Shown here: positions 1-5,439 of the stretch, piece after piece | Position numbering within the stretch: position 1 is the stretch's first letter | How the letters are laid out: each line of letters begins with the position of its first letter | NCBI GenBank assembly: GCA_947484535.1 | Contig: CANKPO010000113.1 | Location: 1 to 5,455 of the forward strand | Direction of reading: 5' to 3' | From: Caulobacteraceae bacterium | GTDB taxonomy: Bacteria; Pseudomonadota; Alphaproteobacteria; Caulobacterales; Caulobacteraceae | Length of the DNA: 5,455 nucleotides | Translations under genes and position numbers: made by a program | Notes under the pieces: model-generated | The model's database searches: none | Told to the model about the DNA's origin: nothing | What the model saw: only the letters and a program-made list of their open reading frames with translations

Positions 1-1008
1 CAGGCCTACTATGCCAGCCTTGGCATTACGACCGCCCAAGAGGGGATCGCCAGCACGGGTGACACAGCCCTGTTGCAGGCGGCAGCCAGTCGCAAGGCCC
101 TGATCCTCGATGTTGTCTCCTATGCGCGTTGGGATGGCCTGAAAGACCTGACCTGCGAGGGTGGCAAGCCGATGATCGTCCCCAATCAGGGGGATCCCTT
201 GGCCATAGGGGCCTATCAAAACCGCTTGCGCATCGGCGGGGTTAAGCTTACCGGCGATGGTTCGCCACAGGGTAAGACGGCCTATCTGACCGCGCCCTAT
301 GTCCATCCGCCGCACGGCTTGCCCGATGATTATCGCGGCTATCCTGTTGCGACGACCGCCGCTGCGGATCAGTGGTTTGCCGCTGGTGCGCGATGCAAGG
401 TCCAGGTTCTGTTCCATGCCAATGGAGATGCGGCTGCTGATACCATGCTCGCCTCCGTGGCCAAGGCGCAGGCGCAATATGGCAAGAGTGACATCCATCC
501 GGTGATGATCCACGCCCAGATGATCCGCCATGATCAGGTGGACAGGATGGCCGCCCTTGGGATCATTCCGAGCTTCTTTACCGAGCACACCTTCTTTTGG
601 GGGGACTGGCACATCAACGAGACCGTCGGTCAAAAGCGGGCCTTCGGTATGAGCCCGACCGGCTATGCCCTGTCCAAGGGGATGAGGTTCACCATCCATA
701 CGGATGCTCCGGTCCTGCCCCCCAATCACCTGACGGCGATCTGGACGGCGGTGAATCGGGTCAGTCGCTCTGGCGTCGTGGTCGGACCGAAGGAGCGGAT
801 TTCGGTGATGGAGGCGATCAAGGCCGTGACCCTCAACGCGGCCTACCAATATGGCGAGCAGGCCCAGAAGGGATCGATCACGCCGGGCAAGCTGGCCGAT
901 CTGATCATCCTCGATCAGGACCCGCTCAAGGTCGCGCCCATGGCGATCAAGGACATCAAGGTCGTTGAAACGATCAAAGAGGGCCAAACCATCTTCAAGC
1001 GACCCTAA
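1..1008 (+). CDS. YtcJ-like amidohydrolase (Amidohydro_3 family), 5'-truncated by window edge
   Basis: The reading frame is open from base 1 to the TAA at 1006-1008, giving the last 335 residues of a protein whose start lies before the window. Full-length family members have roughly 550-620 residues, so a little over half is present. Visible family landmarks, numbered from the first codon, are KLTGDGSPQ (82-90), the HANGD motif (139-143), IHAQ (170-173), HTDAP (233-237) and the closing GSITPGKLADLIILD (291-305), the typical end of metal-dependent amidohydrolases where the chain returns to the small beta-sandwich. The His and Asp residues in these motifs are the likely metal ligands and catalytic residues. 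The family hydrolyses C-N bonds in amides or cyclic amides, but the substrate cannot be told from sequence. Any signal peptide would be in the missing part. The TTG at 73 is internal and not a real start, because family-like sequence (YYASLGITTAQEG, residues 3-15) lies upstream of it. The next gene follows after 125 bp on the same strand. Confidence 0.88.
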   Translation, partial: QAYYASLGITTAQEGIASTGDTALLQAAASRKALILDVVSYARWDGLKDLTCEGGKPMIVPNQGDPLAIGAYQNRLRIGGVKLTGDGSPQGKTAYLTAPYVHPPHGLPDDYRGYPVATTAAADQWFAAGARCKVQVLFHANGDAAADTMLASVAKAQAQYGKSDIHPVMIHAQMIRHDQVDRMAALGIIPSFFTEHTFFWGDWHINETVGQKRAFGMSPTGYALSKGMRFTIHTDAPVLPPNHLTAIWTAVNRVSRSGVVVGPKERISVMEAIKAVTLNAAYQYGEQAQKGSITPGKLADLIILDQDPLKVAPMAIKDIKVVETIKEGQTIFKRP

Positions 1009-1066
1009 CAAAGGGTCACATACCGCAGGGACAGGCTTTACCGCGCCTCATGTCGGGGGCACGATG

Positions 1067-1071
1067 GAGTC
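1067..1071. promoter_or_regulatory. Intergenic GANTC (CcrM-type) methylation site
   Basis: The site reads GAGTC and lies about 63 nt upstream of the acyl-CoA dehydrogenase start. It is the only GANTC I find outside coding sequence in the window; the others are at 753-757 and 3613-3617. In Caulobacter and relatives GANTC is methylated by CcrM, and methylated promoter sites can recruit the regulator GcrA. That this site works in that way here is an inference from position alone. I could not place convincing -35 and -10 boxes in the gap. Confidence 0.3.
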
Positions 1072-1133
1072 TGAACCAACCGCAATGAGGCCGAGTATCA
1101 ACAATCGGTCGCCGGTTCGTCGGGAGATGAAAC

Positions 1134-2369
1134 ATGTCGATTGATTTCGAAATTCCAGAAGATGCTAAGGCCGTTCGTGAGCGGGTCCGCCAGTGGGTCC
1201 ATGATGAGTGTATTCCAGCCGAAGAACGCCTAGCAGCGGGTGCTGACTATAAGAGCCTGTTGAAAGAACTGCGGGCCAAGGCGCGCGCCCAGGGGCTGTG
1301 GCTTCCCTTCATTCCGCTCGCCGATGGCGGCATGGGCCTGGGCCCTCTGGCCAATGCCCTGGTGCAGATGGAACTGGGTGAGAGCCATCTCGGCGCCCTG
1401 TCCATGAACAGCCAAGGTCCAGATGATGCGACCATGCTGACCCTTCTGGCCCACGGCACGCCCTTTCAGAAAGAAAAGTACCTCAAGCCGCTGTTCAATG
1501 GCGACAAGCGGGTCTGCTATTCGATGACCGAAAAGGCTGCCGGTGCCGATGCAACCGGTATGCAAACCACGGCGGTCAAGGACGGCAAGGGCAACTATGT
1601 CCTCAATGGTGAAAAGTGGTTCTCGTCAGCGGCGACGGCGGCGGATATTGCCGTGGTCATGGCCCTGACCAATCCCGAGGCCCCGCGCCATCAGCGCTAT
1701 TCGACCTTCATTGTTGAGCTGCCCAATCCCGGCTATCGCATCATTCGCGATATTCCGACTATGGCCGCGCATGGCCCGCTGACCTCGATCATGGGCGGTG
1801 GTCACTCTGAGATCGAGATCAAGAACCTCATCGTGCCCGAGGAAAACCTGCTCGGCGGCGAGGGTAATGGCTTCAATATGGGTCAGCACCGTCTGGCCTA
1901 TGGGCGCCTGCGTCACGGCATGCACAATGTCGCCATGGCCCAGCGGGCTCTTGACCTTGCGGCGGCTCACGTCACCCAGCGCTCGACCTTCGGCAGCCTC
2001 CTTTCCGACCGCCAGGGCGTTCAGTGGATGTTGGCTGACTGCGCCAGCGAGCTCTATATGGCTCGCCTGATGCTGCTCCATATTGCCTATAAGGCTGAAA
2101 AGGGCATGGACCTGCGGCAGGAAAACTCCATCGCCAAGGTGTTCCTCGCCCATATGGTGCACAAGGTGGTCGATACGGCCATCCAGCTTCATGGCGCGCT
2201 GGGCTATAGCCACGATACGCCGCTGGCCCGCTGGTACACCCACATCCGCTCGCAGCGCTTGGTCGATGGACCCGACGAGGTCCACCGCTGGACCGTGGGC
2301 CGCAATGTCATCCGCGCCTATCAGAAGTTCGGCACCACGGCGTCTGCCGCTGGCGGCGACCTGATCTAA
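1134..2369 (+). CDS. Acyl-CoA dehydrogenase, ACAD10/ACAD11-like
   Basis: This 411-residue flavoprotein is full length for the family. Acyl-CoA dehydrogenases oxidise an acyl-CoA at the alpha-beta bond using FAD and pass the electrons through electron-transferring flavoprotein toward ubiquinone. The order is standard: a helical N-terminal domain (about 1-125), the flavin-contacting stretch CYSMTEKAAGADATG (128-142), NGEKWFSS (158-165) in the beta domain, then the helical C-terminal domain with R283..FG (286-287), QLHGALGYSHDTPLARW (351-367) and LVDGPDEVHR (376-385). In the last motif Asp378 sits where the classical catalytic Glu lies in medium-chain enzymes (YEGT motif); the DGPDEV form is typical of the ACAD10/11-like branch. 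The start is supported by GGGAGA at 1122-1127, 6 nt before the ATG. The upstream amidohydrolase is in the same direction but 125 bp away, so co-transcription is possible rather than shown. The chain length of the substrate is unknown. Confidence 0.93.
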   Translation: MSIDFEIPEDAKAVRERVRQWVHDECIPAEERLAAGADYKSLLKELRAKARAQGLWLPFIPLADGGMGLGPLANALVQMELGESHLGALSMNSQGPDDATMLTLLAHGTPFQKEKYLKPLFNGDKRVCYSMTEKAAGADATGMQTTAVKDGKGNYVLNGEKWFSSAATAADIAVVMALTNPEAPRHQRYSTFIVELPNPGYRIIRDIPTMAAHGPLTSIMGGGHSEIEIKNLIVPEENLLGGEGNGFNMGQHRLAYGRLRHGMHNVAMAQRALDLAAAHVTQRSTFGSLLSDRQGVQWMLADCASELYMARLMLLHIAYKAEKGMDLRQENSIAKVFLAHMVHKVVDTAIQLHGALGYSHDTPLARWYTHIRSQRLVDGPDEVHRWTVGRNVIRAYQKFGTTASAAGGDLI

Positions 2370-2394
2370 ACCGAAAGCCTCTCTTCTCCCTCTT

Positions 2395-2423
2395 CCTTCC
2401 CCCTTCTCCCTTAAGGGGGAAGG
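2395..2423 (+). terminator. Possible terminator hairpin of the acyl-CoA dehydrogenase gene
   Basis: An 11-bp G/C-rich stem with a 7-nt loop begins 25 nt after the dehydrogenase stop codon. It is followed by GCCGGGG, not a run of T, so it is not a canonical intrinsic terminator. It may stabilise the mRNA end or stop polymerase only partly. It is formed by repeat copy 1. Confidence 0.35.
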
Positions 2424-2437
2424 GCCGGGGATGGGGG
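2395..2437 (+). repeat. REP-like palindromic unit, copy 1
   Basis: A G/C-skewed unit that contains an 11-bp perfect stem (2395-2405 with 2413-2423, 7-nt loop) followed by a G-rich tail to 2437. Its CCCCTTCTCCCTT (2400-2412) occurs exactly in copy 2 on the other strand (2544-2556), and 2415-2437 matches the reverse complement of the 2510-2532 region at about 20 of 23 positions. Two diverged copies in opposite orientation between convergent genes resemble a bacterial REP/BIME pair. Whether the unit is scattered through the genome cannot be seen here. Confidence 0.7.
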
Positions 2438-2508
2438 TGCAGCGGTCGGTGACTTTGCAATGTCTGTTCGTCTGTTGCGGACGATTGGCAGGGTCCGTGG
2501 ATGTAAGC

Positions 2509-2556
2509 CCCCCCATCCCTAACCCTTCCCCCTCAGAGGGGGGAAGGGAGAAGGGG
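2509..2556 (-). repeat. REP-like palindromic unit, copy 2 (inverted)
   Basis: This is the inverted partner of the unit at 2395-2437. Read on the minus strand it starts with CCCCTTCTCCCTT (2556-2544), has an 11-nt segment CCCCCCTCTGA where copy 1 has only AA, then GGGGGAAGGG, a 3-nt mismatch and GGGATGGGGG. Its own hairpin is 2523-2532 paired with 2539-2548. It ends directly at the transporter's stop codon (2557-2559). The two copies are separated by 71 nt of non-repetitive sequence. Confidence 0.7.
2523..2548 (-). terminator. Possible terminator hairpin of the MFS transporter gene
   Basis: A perfect 10-bp stem CCCTTCCCCC/GGGGGAAGGG with a 6-nt loop starts 8 nt beyond the transporter stop on the minus strand. 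The transcript then reads TTAGGGATGG, so there is no proper U tract. It is a candidate for weak or factor-assisted termination. It could also pair over long range with copy 1. Confidence 0.35.
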
Positions 2557-3870
2557 CTAGGCCTTGGTGCCCAGTTGGGCGGCGAGGTTGCTGTCCTTGG
2601 TGATCAGGCGGGCTGAGACCATGTGGGCAAAGACGGTGATGATATAGAATGGCACCAGCGCCATGAGGCCATATTGCAGGGCTTGGACCCCATGCTCAGG
2701 CTCAAAGTGATCGGCGACCAGACCGACATAGAGCGGACCGCCGCCCAGACCGATCAGGTTTAGCAAGAACAGCAAGATCGCGCCGGCGGTCCCGCGCTGG
2801 GCAGGCTGAACAGCGTTCTGCACAACCGTAATGGCGGGGGCCAGATAGACCGTTCCCATGATGACCGGGATGATCAGGAAGATCATGCCAAGCTGCCAGG
2901 TCGGGGCCATCAGGAACCCAATATAGAAGGGCAGGCTGACCACGAAGGCGGCTGCAGGCACCAGCGCATAGGCGGCCCGGTTCAACTTGGCCAACCGATC
3001 AACAATCCAGCCGCTGGCAAAGGTCCCGATCCCGCCGCCGAGGGCGTTTAGCGCGCTCCACCAGATGGCAATTTCGGACAGGGTCATGTTCCGATTGCTG
3101 ATCAGATAGGCGGGCACAGTGTTCAAGATGGCATAGCCGACAAAGGCCGTCAGACCGGCAGCGACCGCCGTCATGACCAGGGTCGGATTGCGGAAGAAGG
3201 CCGCAATCGAGGCGGCGAGGGGCACGCTAGGCTCATGCTCGGTCTTGCCTTCAGCCATGACATCCATGCGCCCTCGCTTAGGCTCGCGAACGATCAGTAC
3301 GAGGGCAATGGCCAGCAGAACGCCTGGAATACCGACGGCCAAGAAAGCGGTTCGCCAGCCATAGAGGGCCGCAATCTGCGCCCCTGCTGCCGATCCAAGA
3401 GCGGTACCGAACGGAACGCCCAAGGCATAGATGGCCAAGGCGCCGCCGCGCTTGTCTGGCGGGAAATAGTCGGAGATCAGCGAATAGGAGGGCGGCGACC
3501 CCCCTGCTTCGCCAATGCCAACGCCAATGCGCGCAAGGGCCAGAGTGACAAAGTTGGTGGCCATGCCACAGGCCATGGAGAACAGGCTCCAAGTGGTCAG
3601 GGCCACGGCAATGAGTCGAACCCGATGGGTCCGGTCCGCCAGCCAGGCCAGAGGGATGCCGAAAGTGGTATAGAACAGCGCAAAGGATAGGCCGGTCAGC
3701 ATGCCCATCTGGGTATAGCTGAGGTTCAGTTCCTCACGGATCGGCTCTGACAGGATCGACAGGAGCTGGCGGTCGAGGAAATTGAAGGTGTAGACCACCA
3801 TCAACAGGATCACGACACCGTAGCTATAGGCACTGACGCGCGGCGCCGTGTCGGTCTCTTGGTTACTCAT
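2557..3870 (-). CDS. MFS transporter, spinster-like
   Basis: This 437-residue integral inner-membrane protein belongs to the major facilitator superfamily. About 12 hydrophobic segments can be read, near residues 17-36, 54-76, 85-104, 107-125, 142-165, 173-194, 232-254, 266-288, 299-320, 327-350, 360-384 and 398-419, with the long central loop (195-230) typical of the family. The first segment carries FNFLDRQ (29-35), the loop between segments 2 and 3 has the motif A form LAWLADRTHRVRL (74-86), and segment 4 has ARIGVGIGEAGGSPP (113-127); together these point to the spinster-like group. Bacterial members near catabolic genes are often annotated as transporters of organic acids or aromatic compounds, but the substrate here is unknown. 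I chose the ATG at 3870, which has a G-run just upstream; a TTG at 3939 would add 23 mostly polar residues not expected in the family. It converges on the acyl-CoA dehydrogenase. Confidence 0.92.
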   Translation of the reverse strand: MSNQETDTAPRVSAYSYGVVILLMVVYTFNFLDRQLLSILSEPIREELNLSYTQMGMLTGLSFALFYTTFGIPLAWLADRTHRVRLIAVALTTWSLFSMACGMATNFVTLALARIGVGIGEAGGSPPSYSLISDYFPPDKRGGALAIYALGVPFGTALGSAAGAQIAALYGWRTAFLAVGIPGVLLAIALVLIVREPKRGRMDVMAEGKTEHEPSVPLAASIAAFFRNPTLVMTAVAAGLTAFVGYAILNTVPAYLISNRNMTLSEIAIWWSALNALGGGIGTFASGWIVDRLAKLNRAAYALVPAAAFVVSLPFYIGFLMAPTWQLGMIFLIIPVIMGTVYLAPAITVVQNAVQPAQRGTAGAILLFLLNLIGLGGGPLYVGLVADHFEPEHGVQALQYGLMALVPFYIITVFAHMVSARLITKDSNLAAQLGTKA

Positions 3871-3879
3871 CTTCCCCCC
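3871..3879 (-). promoter_or_regulatory. Ribosome binding site that fixes the MFS start
   Basis: On the minus strand GGGGGG followed by AAG lies directly before the ATG at 3870. The purine run supports this start over the in-frame TTG 69 nt upstream. The spacing from the last G to the ATG is short (3 nt), but the long G-run lets the anti-Shine-Dalgarno pair further back. Confidence 0.45.
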
Positions 3880-3925
3880 AAATGGCCTACGATAGACCCA
3901 CCCCTGTTTGTCGAGGTTGCGGCAG

Positions 3926-3963
3926 TAGACTGGCACCAAATTGCCTTGCCCGCCAGTGGTCTA
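3926..3963. repeat. Imperfect inverted repeat in the transporter leader
   Basis: TAGACTGGC (3926-3934) faces GCCAGTGGTCTA (3952-3963). The arms pair as a 6-bp inner block and a 3-bp outer block, interrupted by three unpaired bases (GGT) in the right arm. The dyad lies in the 111-bp gap between the Coq4-like gene and the transporter, about 56 nt upstream of the transporter start. It has no T-run on either side. It could be an operator, a weak structure ending the Coq4-like transcript, or chance. Confidence 0.25.
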
Positions 3964-3981
3964 TGGCAGACGGATCGACGA

Positions 3982-4953
3982 TTAGGCCGCGGCGCGGAGC
4001 TGTTCGATAATGTCTGCAGGATAGGGACTGTCGAACGGCTTAAGGCCGATGGACTGGCGGATCTCGTCCATCGACAGGTGCCAGACCTCTTCCCACGGCA
4101 GGGAAACCAGCGACGGCGCGCGGCGACCATGGGTCCATCCGGCCAAGATAATGTCCATCAGGAACGAGAAGGCCCCGGGATTGGGGGTCAGCGAGGTGTT
4201 GATCGACACGACCGCGAGGAAGACCGCCGAATAGCCATGGCCGCACTGGGCGAGTTGGAAGCCGGAAATCCCGACCTCATGCAGGCTCGTCACCTCATAG
4301 CCCGCGAGCAGGTGGATCAGGTCGTGGGACTGCAGCATCCGCGTATTGATGAAGTCATGCGGCGCGGGCAGGTTGGCTAAGCCTAGGACATCGCGGTCCA
4401 GCACTTCCAGATCGAAACTATTGTCGATGATCTGGTCATAGAAGGCGCGGCCGAGGGAGTTCGCGGGACAGGCCTTGAGCGTCTCCAGATCAAAGCGCGG
4501 CGGCAGGCCCTTGGCGGCGCTTTCGCGTACCATCGGATAGGTCAGATAGGATTGACCAAGGCGCGGGCCATGCTCGGGCGGCAGCAGGGCCGAAAGGCCC
4601 GCCGTCCGGGTCGTGACCTCCAGGGCGCCGCTCATGGCCCCCGCTGCGCTGTCATCGGCAAAGGACCAAAGGGCGGTCCAAAGGTCTGCGAGCTTGGCCG
4701 GATCGGCGGCTTCGAGGACCGGAATATCGATCGCGGGGCCATTGACCGCCTCGCCAAGCCAGCCCTCGGCGGCGGCATCATAGGTGCGGGCTAAGGTCTC
4801 TGGCGTCAGGAAGGCCGCCCGGGCAAAGGCGGCGGCGAGTTCGCGCGGCTCGCCGGTTCCAGCCTTGATCGATTGGGCCAGGGCCCGAACCTCATCAAAG
4901 CCCAGATCGCGGTTCACCGCCTGCTCAAAAGCCGTCGTGATCGCTGCGTCCAT
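3982..4953 (-). CDS. Coq4-family protein (ubiquinone biosynthesis), N-terminally extended
   Basis: This 323-residue protein carries the diagnostic Coq4 metal motif HDxxH-x11-E as HDLIH (210-214) and Glu226. Upstream, LETLKACPANSLGRAFYDQI (157-176) matches the family's conserved L..LP.NSLG segment, and near the C-terminus WEEVWHLSMDEIRQSIGL (287-304) matches the final conserved block. Coq4 is needed for ubiquinone synthesis in mitochondria, where it has been linked to assembly of the Coq complex and to removal of the ring C1 carboxyl group; a cyanobacterial homologue binds an isoprenoid lipid. The Coq4-like part covers roughly 85-315, leaving about 80 N-terminal residues, largely helical in appearance, that I do not recognise. 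I see no signal peptide or membrane segment, so it is probably cytoplasmic or peripheral. The ATG at 4953 has AAGGGA (4966-4961) 7 nt upstream. No other ubi or coq gene is visible, so the quinone role is inferred from the family. Confidence 0.85.
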   Translation of the reverse strand: MDAAITTAFEQAVNRDLGFDEVRALAQSIKAGTGEPRELAAAFARAAFLTPETLARTYDAAAEGWLGEAVNGPAIDIPVLEAADPAKLADLWTALWSFADDSAAGAMSGALEVTTRTAGLSALLPPEHGPRLGQSYLTYPMVRESAAKGLPPRFDLETLKACPANSLGRAFYDQIIDNSFDLEVLDRDVLGLANLPAPHDFINTRMLQSHDLIHLLAGYEVTSLHEVGISGFQLAQCGHGYSAVFLAVVSINTSLTPNPGAFSFLMDIILAGWTHGRRAPSLVSLPWEEVWHLSMDEIRQSIGLKPFDSPYPADIIEQLRAAA

Positions 4954-4973
4954 AACCGGTTCCCTTTTGTCTG

Positions 4974-4988
4974 CCGCGTTGGACGCGG
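4974..4988 (-). other. Small hairpin in the leader of the Coq4-like gene
   Basis: CCGCGT and ACGCGG form a perfect 6-bp G/C-rich stem with a 3-nt loop, 20 nt upstream of the Coq4-like start codon and just before its ribosome binding site. There is no T-run in the minus direction, so it is not a standard terminator. A palindrome AACCGGTT (4954-4961) also lies between the binding site and the start. Either could affect translation, but this is only suggested by position. Confidence 0.25.
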
Positions 4989-5006
4989 TCTCGCTTCGTA
5001 CCCTAA

Positions 5007-5019
5007 GCGATCTTATCGC
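5007..5019 (-). other. Short hairpin after the 82-aa gene
   Basis: GCGAT and ATCGC (5-bp stem, 3-nt loop) lie 12 nt beyond the stop of the 82-aa gene on the minus strand. The stem is short and no U tract follows, so termination here is doubtful. On the minus strand TTGGCG (5029-5024) and TAGGGT (5005-5000) are 18 nt apart and could be a poor promoter for the Coq4-like gene; I give this little weight. Confidence 0.15.
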
Positions 5020-5031
5020 CTTTCGCCAAGC

Positions 5032-5280
5032 TCATGCTTCGTCAAAGGGCGGTGGTAATTGCCCGGATTTGAACAGGATGGTGGGGTTTTCGTCATAATC
5101 GCCCATCTCGGTGTCCGCAGATACCGAGTAGGCCACGACGCCGAGACGAAGGGTTGAGAGCCGTTCAGCCTTGCGCCGCGCCTCTTCGGCGTCCTTGCAG
5201 CCCACAGCCGGTTCGGCCTTCAGGCCCTTGCCGCGTCCGGCGACATAGGCTTGGACGATGTGGACCGTTTCGACCGCCAT
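5032..5280 (-). CDS. Conserved-looking 82-aa hypothetical protein
   Basis: I do not know a function for this protein. It reads as a compact alpha/beta fold: a probable strand TVHIVQAYV (5-13), a basic glycine turn GRGKGLKAEP (15-24), a charged helix CKDAEEARRKAERLS (28-42), a strand LGVVAYSVSAD (46-56), then an acidic stretch GDYDENP (60-66) and the tail ILFKSGQLPPPFDEA (68-82). The pattern resembles a short protein found in many alphaproteobacteria, as far as I can judge from memory. It has no signal peptide or membrane segment. It starts 3 nt after the stop of the lysine-rich ORF, and its purine-rich ribosome binding sequence (AAGAAGAAA, 5295-5287) is supplied by that ORF's last lysine codons. 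The two are therefore probably translated as a coupled pair. The Coq4-like gene follows after 78 nt. Confidence 0.75.
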   Translation of the reverse strand: MAVETVHIVQAYVAGRGKGLKAEPAVGCKDAEEARRKAERLSTLRLGVVAYSVSADTEMGDYDENPTILFKSGQLPPPFDEA

Positions 5281-5283
5281 GGA

Positions 5284-5397
5284 CTATTTCTTCTTAGAGG
5301 GCGGGGTCAGGAACGAGGGTTGAGCGGCCAGTTCCTTTGGCTTTTCGGTCTTGGGCTTGCGCACCTCTTTGTTGCTCTTCTTTTGGCCCTTAGCCAT
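5284..5397 (-). CDS. 37-aa lysine-rich small protein
   Basis: This short ORF encodes MAKGQKKSNKEVRKPKTEKP (1-20), followed by KELAAQPSFLTPPSKKK. Eleven of 37 residues are Lys and five are Pro; there is no hydrophobic segment and it is probably disordered. The opening MAKGQ..SN.E.RKPK.EKP resembles a small conserved hypothetical family that I recall from many proteobacterial genomes, which argues that the ORF is real. A strong ribosome binding site GGAAGGA (5412-5406) lies 8 nt before the ATG. The stop codon is 3 nt before the start of the 82-aa gene, a spacing typical of translational coupling. The high charge would suit binding to RNA, ribosomes or acidic proteins, but that is only inference. 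Confidence 0.72.
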   Translation of the reverse strand: MAKGQKKSNKEVRKPKTEKPKELAAQPSFLTPPSKKK

Positions 5398-5405
5398 GAG
5401 ACAGG

Positions 5406-5412
5406 TCCTTCC
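5406..5412 (-). promoter_or_regulatory. Strong ribosome binding site of the 37-aa ORF
   Basis: On the minus strand GGAAGGA stands 8 nt before the ATG at 5397. It is one of the best Shine-Dalgarno matches in the window and is the main nucleotide-level evidence that the very short ORF is translated. Confidence 0.65.
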
Positions 5413-5420
5413 AAGGTTTG

Positions 5421-5439
5421 ATGGGCGCGCGCGGCCCAT
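5421..5439. repeat. Perfect dyad upstream of the small-gene pair
   Basis: ATGGGC (5421-5426) and GCCCAT (5434-5439) flank a 7-nt alternating GCGCGCG core. The dyad is 24 nt upstream of the 37-aa start codon, in the place of a 5' leader or promoter. It could be an operator, a leader hairpin, or the end of a gene beyond the window. The window edge prevents a decision. Confidence 0.3.

Noticed and set aside
1045..1091. Inverted repeat GCCTCAT / ATGAGGC in the gap before the acyl-CoA dehydrogenase
   Set aside because: The arms are only 7 bp and 33 nt apart, which is expected by chance in a gap of this size; there is no supporting operator or terminator context.
2462..2476. Direct repeat of GTCTGTT with an 8-nt period inside the spacer between the two repeat units
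   Set aside because: Only two copies of 7 nt; too little to call a tandem repeat or binding-site array.
1626..2516. Long open frame of 296 codons on the minus strand across the acyl-CoA dehydrogenase
   Set aside because: It lies antisense to a clearly recognisable, motif-complete dehydrogenase and its translation shows no family motif or ordered domain. Long antisense frames are common in GC-rich genes.
2431..2616. Plus-strand open frame of 61 codons through the convergent gap
   Set aside because: It is made largely of the G/C repeat units and the antisense end of the transporter, with no convincing ribosome binding site.
3871..3939. Possible longer transporter start at the TTG at 3939, adding 23 residues
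   Set aside because: The added residues are polar and not part of a membrane segment, the start codon is weak, and the ATG at 3870 has a purine-rich site directly upstream and gives the usual N-terminal length.
3859..4380. Plus-strand open frame of 173 codons over the transporter start and the Coq4-like gene
   Set aside because: It crosses a gene start and the gap between two well-supported minus-strand genes, and its translation is low-complexity Arg/Gly/Gln-rich with no recognisable domain.
4784..5098. Plus-strand open frame of 104 codons across the start of the Coq4-like gene and the gap before it
   Set aside because: It is antisense to two better-supported genes and its translation has no recognisable features.
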